A DNA stretch of 64,000 nt from Egicoccus sp. AB-alg6-2 (GTDB lineage: Bacteria; Actinomycetota; Nitriliruptoria; Nitriliruptorales; Nitriliruptoraceae), in NCBI RefSeq assembly GCF_041821025.1, contig NZ_JBGUAY010000010.1, positions 18,837 to 82,836 of the forward strand. Reading direction: 5' to 3'. The notes beneath the pieces are model-generated. The model searched no databases. It saw only the letters and a program-made list of their open reading frames with translations, and was not told the origin of the DNA. The translations under genes and the position numbers were made by a program. Positions 60,144 to 64,000 of the stretch are shown here, piece by piece. Positions within the stretch are counted from its first letter, which is position 1, and each line of letters begins with the position of its first letter.

Positions 60144-61630
60144 AGGGCGATCCAGGTGGTCTTGAGGTCGACGTACTTGTCGATGGCGTGCAACGACTTG
60201 TCGCGGCCGGTCCCGGACTGCTTCATCCCGCCGAACGGCACGCTGAGGTCGCCCTCCTCGAAGCAGTTGACCCAGACCGTCCCGGCCCGCAGCGCCCGCG
60301 CGGCGGTGTGGGCGGTGGTGAGGTCGCGGGTCCACACGGAAGCGGCCAGGCCGTAGACGGTGTCGTTGGCGATACGGATCGCGTCGGGCAGGTCGTCGAA
60401 GGGCAGCACGCTCAGCACCGGCCCGAAGATCTCCTCGCGGGCGATACGCATGTCGGGACGCACACCGGTGAACACGGTCGGTTCGACGTAGCTCCCGCCG
60501 GTGTCGGGCAGGGTCCGCCCCCCTCCGAGGCGCAGGTCGGCGCCCTCGTCAAGGCCGATGGCGACGTAGTCGAGGACGCGACGTAGTTGGGTCTCGTCGA
60601 CGACGGGGCCGATCTGGGTCGCCGTGTCGAGGGGGTCGCCGAGTCGTCGGGACGTGATCGCGTCGAGCACCTGCGACACGAAGTCGTCGTGCACGTCGCG
60701 CTGGACCAGCAGGCGCGATGCGGCCGTGCACATCTCGCCCTGGTTGAAGGTGATGCCCCAGGCCGCCGTGGCGGCCGCTTCGGCGAGATCGGGCGCGTCA
60801 CCGAACACGATGTTGGGCGTCTTGCCGCCGAGCTCGAGGTAGACCCGCTTCAGGTTCGAGTCGGCGGCGTAGCGCAGCAGTTCGCGCCCGACCTCGCCCG
60901 AACCGGTGAATGCCACGACGTCGACGTCGTCGTGGCGCCCCAGCGCCTGCCCCGCCTCGTGCCCGAGACCAGGCACGACGTTGAGGACGCCCTCGGGAAG
61001 GCCGGCTTCGAGCGCCAGCTCCCCGAGTCGCAGCGCCGACAGCGGCGACTGCTCGGCGGGCTTGAGCACGACCGAATTGCCGACGGCCAGCGCCGGCCCG
61101 AGCTTCCAGCCCGCCATCGTCAGCGGGAAGTTCCAGGGGACGATGGCCGCCACGACGCCGACCGGCTCGCGCGTGATCATCGCGAGTGCGTCGGCGCCCG
61201 TCCGGGGCAACTCGTCGAGCAACTTGTCGGCGGCCTCGGCGTACCAGGTCAGCGTCTTGACCAGGGCTGGGATCTCGATGTCGCGGGCATCGCTGATCGG
61301 CTTGCCCATCTCCAGCGAGACGGTGAGTGCGAGCTCGTCGGCGTGCTCCTCGACGAGCCGGGCGAACCGCAGCATGCTGCGGCGACGCTCGGCCGGTGCG
61401 GATCGTGACCAGTGTCCCGCGTCGAAGGCCCGCCGTGCGCTGGCGACGGCGCGGTCGACGTCGGCGGTCCTGCACGCGGCGACCTCGGCAAGGACCGTGC
61501 CGTCGCGCGGGCTGGTGGCCGAGAACGTGGCGCCGTCGACGGCATCGACGAGTTCCCCGCCGATGACGGCCTGCTGGCGGGGGTGGAAGCGTTCGGCCGA
61601 TTCGTGCCAGTCGATGCTCGCCTGGGTCAC
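60140..61630 (-). CDS. PuuC-like aldehyde dehydrogenase
   Basis: 496 residues. PVGVVAAIVPWNFPLTMAGWKLGPALAVGNSVVLKPAEQSPLS, GVLNVVPGLGHEAGQALGRHDDVDVVAFTGS, the catalytic Glu in LELGGKTPNIVF and Cys in NQGEMCTAASRLL, and PFGGMKQSGTGRDKSLHAIDKYVDLKT follow E. coli PuuC closely. PuuC oxidises gamma-glutamyl-gamma-aminobutyraldehyde, so the substrate may be an aldehyde still carrying glutamate. GGAGG lies 5 nt before the GTG; the start overlaps the upstream gene's stop. Confidence 0.88.
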   Translation of the reverse strand: MTQASIDWHESAERFHPRQQAVIGGELVDAVDGATFSATSPRDGTVLAEVAACRTADVDRAVASARRAFDAGHWSRSAPAERRRSMLRFARLVEEHADELALTVSLEMGKPISDARDIEIPALVKTLTWYAEAADKLLDELPRTGADALAMITREPVGVVAAIVPWNFPLTMAGWKLGPALAVGNSVVLKPAEQSPLSALRLGELALEAGLPEGVLNVVPGLGHEAGQALGRHDDVDVVAFTGSGEVGRELLRYAADSNLKRVYLELGGKTPNIVFGDAPDLAEAAATAAWGITFNQGEMCTAASRLLVQRDVHDDFVSQVLDAITSRRLGDPLDTATQIGPVVDETQLRRVLDYVAIGLDEGADLRLGGGRTLPDTGGSYVEPTVFTGVRPDMRIAREEIFGPVLSVLPFDDLPDAIRIANDTVYGLAASVWTRDLTTAHTAARALRAGTVWVNCFEEGDLSVPFGGMKQSGTGRDKSLHAIDKYVDLKTTWIAL

Positions 61631-62235
61631 ACGTTCCTCCGGGGCAGGTGGTCGACGGTTCCCTCGATGGTCGGCGCCGCGGCGGTGGTGGAGACGACGA
61701 GGCGTTCGGTGGCGGCGGGCAGCCGTCGGTGCAGGACCGCGACCGTAGCCAGCAACGCGGCGACCTGGTCCTCTGCGAGTCGCACGTAGTTGCTCGCCGG
61801 CGGGAGCCGGGTGCGGACGTGGGACCCACCCATCAGTTCGATCTCGGCGCGCCAGCGCCCCTCGGCCGGCGCGATGGTGAACGCGGTGAAGTCGAGGGCC
61901 ATGCACGCCGCCTGCAGTTCGCCGTCCGCGAGCAGCTGATCGCGCATCGAGATGCCGGCCAGCTCGTCGCGGCCCTTGACCGTGCCGCGTACCCCCGTTC
62001 GCCGCAGGTTGCCCGTGTGGCGCAGCTCGATTCGGACCTCGGCCCCGGTCGACGGCCCGTCGAGCTCGAAGCGGCTGCTCTGGAGCGACAGCAGCCGCCG
62101 ACGGTCGTCGCGGACGCGCCACCAGCACTGCGCGCCGTCGGGCGTCTCGAGCAACGCGCGTTCGCGCCCGACGGGGTGGAGCCGACACCCCGTCAGGTCG
62201 CCGGCGACGCGTTCGAGCAGGTCGGGGCGCGTCAC
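61627..62235 (-). CDS. Unrecognised protein (possibly DUF3156) between permease and PuuC-like gene
   Basis: 202 residues. It reads RPDLLERVAGDLTGCRLHPVGRERALLETPDGAQCWWRVRDDRRRLLSLQSSRFELDG, then VRIELRHTGNLRRTGVRGTVKG and LDFTAFTIAPAEGRWRAEIELMGGSHVRTRLPPASNYVRL, a mostly beta structure. It has the look of DUF3156-family proteins, which often accompany amino-acid permeases, but I am not sure. No catalytic motif is apparent. GTG overlaps the permease stop, and the stop overlaps the dehydrogenase start. Confidence 0.6.
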   Translation of the reverse strand: MTRPDLLERVAGDLTGCRLHPVGRERALLETPDGAQCWWRVRDDRRRLLSLQSSRFELDGPSTGAEVRIELRHTGNLRRTGVRGTVKGRDELAGISMRDQLLADGELQAACMALDFTAFTIAPAEGRWRAEIELMGGSHVRTRLPPASNYVRLAEDQVAALLATVAVLHRRLPAATERLVVSTTAAAPTIEGTVDHLPRRNV

Positions 62236-63692
62236 GCGGTACCGACTTCCTCACGCACGAAGTCCTCGGGCTCCACGGGCTCGAAGAGCGGCTTCTTGGT
62301 CTTCACGATCGTCTGCCACAGCGCGAACAGGGCGCAGACCGCGAGCATCCCGAAGAAGCGCACGTAGACGTCGCTGCGCGCGATGCCGGGCGGAGCGATG
62401 TACCAGATCGTGATCAACATGCCGATGGTCGCCAGGATCTGCGGCACCGGGAACCATGGCGTCTTGAACGGACGCGGCAGGTCGGGCCGGCGCGCACGCA
62501 GACGGATCATGGAGATGTTGACGAGCACGTAGGCGAACAGCCAGGCGCACACGGCGGCGAGGATGAGCACGATGATCGAGTCGATGTCGCCCTGGATCAC
62601 GATGGCGTGGACCGCGGGGATCACCACGGCCAGTGCGATACCGGCCCACGGCGCCTTGTAGCGCGGGTGCAGCCACGCGAAGACCGGCGGAAACGCGTTG
62701 TCCTTGGCCATGCCGTACAGGATGCGCGGGATGCCGGCCAGCAGGGTGTTGATGGTGGCGGCGGCAGCGAACAGGACCGCGATCGCGAGCCACCAACGCC
62801 CGAAGGTGCCGAGCACCTGTTCGGCGAAGGCGGGGATGGGCAGCGGGGTCTCGAACAGCAGGACCCCACCGTCGAGTTCGACGTTCTCGACCTGTCGCAA
62901 CACGCCGACGCCGTACAGCACCATCGACGCCGCCACGGCGGTCAGGCCGATGAACATCGCCCGCGGGATGGAGCGGCCCGGGTCGCGGAGTTCGGATGCG
63001 AGCGGCGTGACGAATTCGACCCCGACGAACAGGAACATGGCCAGCCCGACCATGGACAGCACGGCGGTCAGGTCGGTGCCGACGAACGACTCGCCGAAGA
63101 AGCCGCCCGTGTCGACGGTCGCCGCCCGCAGGACGCCGAGCAGACCGAACACGAGCAGCGTGACCCACATGATGCCGGTGAGGGCCACCTCGACGGCGCC
63201 GTAGATGCGGATGCCGAGCGCGTTGATGACGCCGAAGACCAGCAGCAGGCCGACGCCGACGACCCATGAGCGTTCGGGCGTCAGACCCTCCAGGAAGGGA
63301 AAGGTGACGCTGGCGAACAGGCCGGCTGCAGCGGTCTCGGCGGTGCCGGCGAAGAGGTGGACGACGAGGTAGGCCACCAGCGTGCCGGTGACACCGAGGA
63401 AGCGGCCGAGACCGGACGCGATGTAGTCGTACACCGAGCCGGCGAGTGGCATGACCCCGGCGGCCTCGGAGAAGCTCATGGACTGGAACACCATGAGCAC
63501 GTAGGCGATGAGGATGGCCACGGCGAACACCCACCCGCCGACGCCGAAGCCCGTCGTCGCCGTCAGCAGCACCGACGAGGCGATGATGAGCCCGACCGCC
63601 GTTGCCAGGGCGGTCGGGAAGCCGACGGCGTCGGCCTCGAGTCGGGTCCCGCCCGATCCGACGCGCACGGATGCACCACGCTTGCGTGCCAT
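62232..63692 (-). CDS. APC-family amino acid/amine permease
   Basis: 486 residues with 12 predicted helices. GFPTALATAVGLIIASSVLLTATTGFGVGGWVF, SFSEAAGVMPLAGSVYDYIASGLGRFLG and ATINTLLAGIPRILYGMAKDNAFPPVFAWLHPRYKAPWAG are APC superfamily landmarks. It imports an amine or amino acid by cation symport; PuuP-type putrescine permeases are related. It leads the operon with the DUF gene, PuuC-like dehydrogenase and membrane protein. GGGAGG precedes the ATG at 63692. A degraded operator lies about 70 nt upstream. Confidence 0.9.
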   Translation of the reverse strand: MARKRGASVRVGSGGTRLEADAVGFPTALATAVGLIIASSVLLTATTGFGVGGWVFAVAILIAYVLMVFQSMSFSEAAGVMPLAGSVYDYIASGLGRFLGVTGTLVAYLVVHLFAGTAETAAAGLFASVTFPFLEGLTPERSWVVGVGLLLVFGVINALGIRIYGAVEVALTGIMWVTLLVFGLLGVLRAATVDTGGFFGESFVGTDLTAVLSMVGLAMFLFVGVEFVTPLASELRDPGRSIPRAMFIGLTAVAASMVLYGVGVLRQVENVELDGGVLLFETPLPIPAFAEQVLGTFGRWWLAIAVLFAAAATINTLLAGIPRILYGMAKDNAFPPVFAWLHPRYKAPWAGIALAVVIPAVHAIVIQGDIDSIIVLILAAVCAWLFAYVLVNISMIRLRARRPDLPRPFKTPWFPVPQILATIGMLITIWYIAPPGIARSDVYVRFFGMLAVCALFALWQTIVKTKKPLFEPVEPEDFVREEVGTA

Positions 63693-63761
63693 ACGGCACC
63701 TCCCAAGGATCCCAAGGCCGACGCGTCTCCCCCGAGTCGGCGGCGACAGCATATGCAGGAT

Positions 63762-63777
63762 CGTTCGGAAGCCAACG
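63762..63777 (-). promoter_or_regulatory. Degraded operator, site d (permease operon)
   Basis: CGTTCGG-AA-GCCAACG has an intact left arm and 5 of 7 bases in the right arm of the palindrome of sites a-c. On the minus strand a TATGCT -10 candidate follows 8 nt later, similar to site c. Confidence is lower because the right arm is degraded. Confidence 0.45.
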
Positions 63778-63825
63778 ACTTCTGGCGCGGCGGTCGCCGA
63801 GTGCGCACGACTTGCGCGAGAAACA

Positions 63826-63857
63826 GATCGAGGCCGCCCGTTTGGGCGGCCTCGATC
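63826..63857 (-). terminator. rRNA operon terminator
   Basis: GATCGAGGCCGCCC at 63826-63839 and its perfect reverse complement at 63844-63857 form a 14-bp stem with a 4-nt loop, followed on the minus strand by TGTTTC. It lies 8 nt beyond the 5S 3' end. Confidence 0.85.
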
Positions 63858-63865
63858 GTGTGTGG

Positions 63866-63982
63866 TTCCCGCGGCGACCTACTCTCCCACCGGGTTTCCC
63901 CGGCAGTACCATCGGCGCTGGAGGGCTTAACTTCCGGGTTCGGAATGCTGCCGGGTGTGTCCCCTCCGCTGAGGCCACGGGA
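63866..63982 (-). rRNA. 5S ribosomal RNA
   Basis: On the minus strand, GGGGACACACCCG, CCGAACCCGGAAGTTAAG and GGTGGGAGAGTAGGTCGCCG are the conserved 5S segments, at about 117 nt. The helix I ends CCCGTGGC and GCCGCGGG pair 8 bp, with one G-U. The 23S rRNA should be upstream on the minus strand, outside the window (above 64000). Terminal bases are estimated from helix I pairing. Confidence 0.95.
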
Positions 63983-64000
63983 GACTGGTCCAACACGTGT

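Noticed and set aside
63983..64000. 3' end of 23S rRNA
   Set aside because: Only 18 nt remain upstream of the 5S gene and no 23S-specific sequence is recognisable.

Overview
The window is 64 kb of very GC-rich DNA, dense with GTG starts, 4-nt stop/start overlaps and apparently leaderless genes. Gene content is actinobacterial: a phosphatase/DUF3090/SCO1664-family trio, a BldD-type regulator, Actinobacterial Holin-X and DUF3618 proteins, an SCO6745-family protein, and the conserved string hrcA-dnaJ-rsmE-(bldD)-phoH-ybeY-corC-cdd-era-recO-uppS. The secreted proteins carry long Asp/Thr-rich acidic linkers, as expected in a salt-adapted lineage. A deep-branching group such as Nitriliruptoria would fit, but this is a guess. 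No phage, IS, CRISPR or tRNA gene was seen. A 5S rRNA gene (minus strand) sits at the right edge with the terminator of an rRNA operon whose remaining genes lie outside the window.

Layout. 1-3145 (+): the 3' end of a MocR-type regulator, then a tightly overlapping set (uridine kinase-like, methyltransferase, Nudix hydrolase, alpha/beta hydrolase). 3212-20355 (-): core housekeeping genes, including uppS, recO, a histidine phosphatase trio, proS, era, cdd, corC-like, ybeY, phoH, bldD-like, rsmE, dnaJ and hrcA. phoH is interrupted by an in-frame 296-residue intein with the residue pattern of class 3 inteins. 20563-23443 (+): two small membrane or envelope proteins, a histone-deacetylase-like amidohydrolase and a hydrolase. 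25180-33893 (-): a complete sugar ABC system (ROK repressor, lipoprotein receptor, duplicated ATPase, two permeases, Gfo/Idh oxidoreductase, ROK kinase). 34072-39157 (+): PEBP, a ubiquitin-like/Mut7-C fusion, RNase II, gamma carbonic anhydrase, and a phosphofructokinase with pyrophosphate-type residues. 39215-42867: a membrane protein, a CPBP protease, a large acidic fasciclin lipoprotein and a DUF4916 Nudix-like protein.

42864-63692 is an accessory catabolic region. It holds an aminotransferase/aldehyde dehydrogenase pair, an HpaD/LigB-type ring-cleavage dioxygenase with an acetoacetate-decarboxylase-family protein, a fumarylacetoacetate-hydrolase-family enzyme, a P450/glutamine-synthetase-like/aldehyde dehydrogenase operon divergent from a class I glutamine amidotransferase, an aromatic-amino-acid-type decarboxylase beside an Lrp regulator, and an APC permease/PuuC-like operon. 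A 16-bp palindrome, CGTTCGG-N2-CCGAACG, lies in three promoter regions here, with a degraded copy at a fourth. It ties the dioxygenase, FAH, P450/GS, amidotransferase and permease units into one probable regulon. My working model is uptake of an amine, gamma-glutamylation, oxidation, removal of glutamate and meta-type ring cleavage. The substrate and the repressor are unknown, and no obvious cognate regulator lies in the window.
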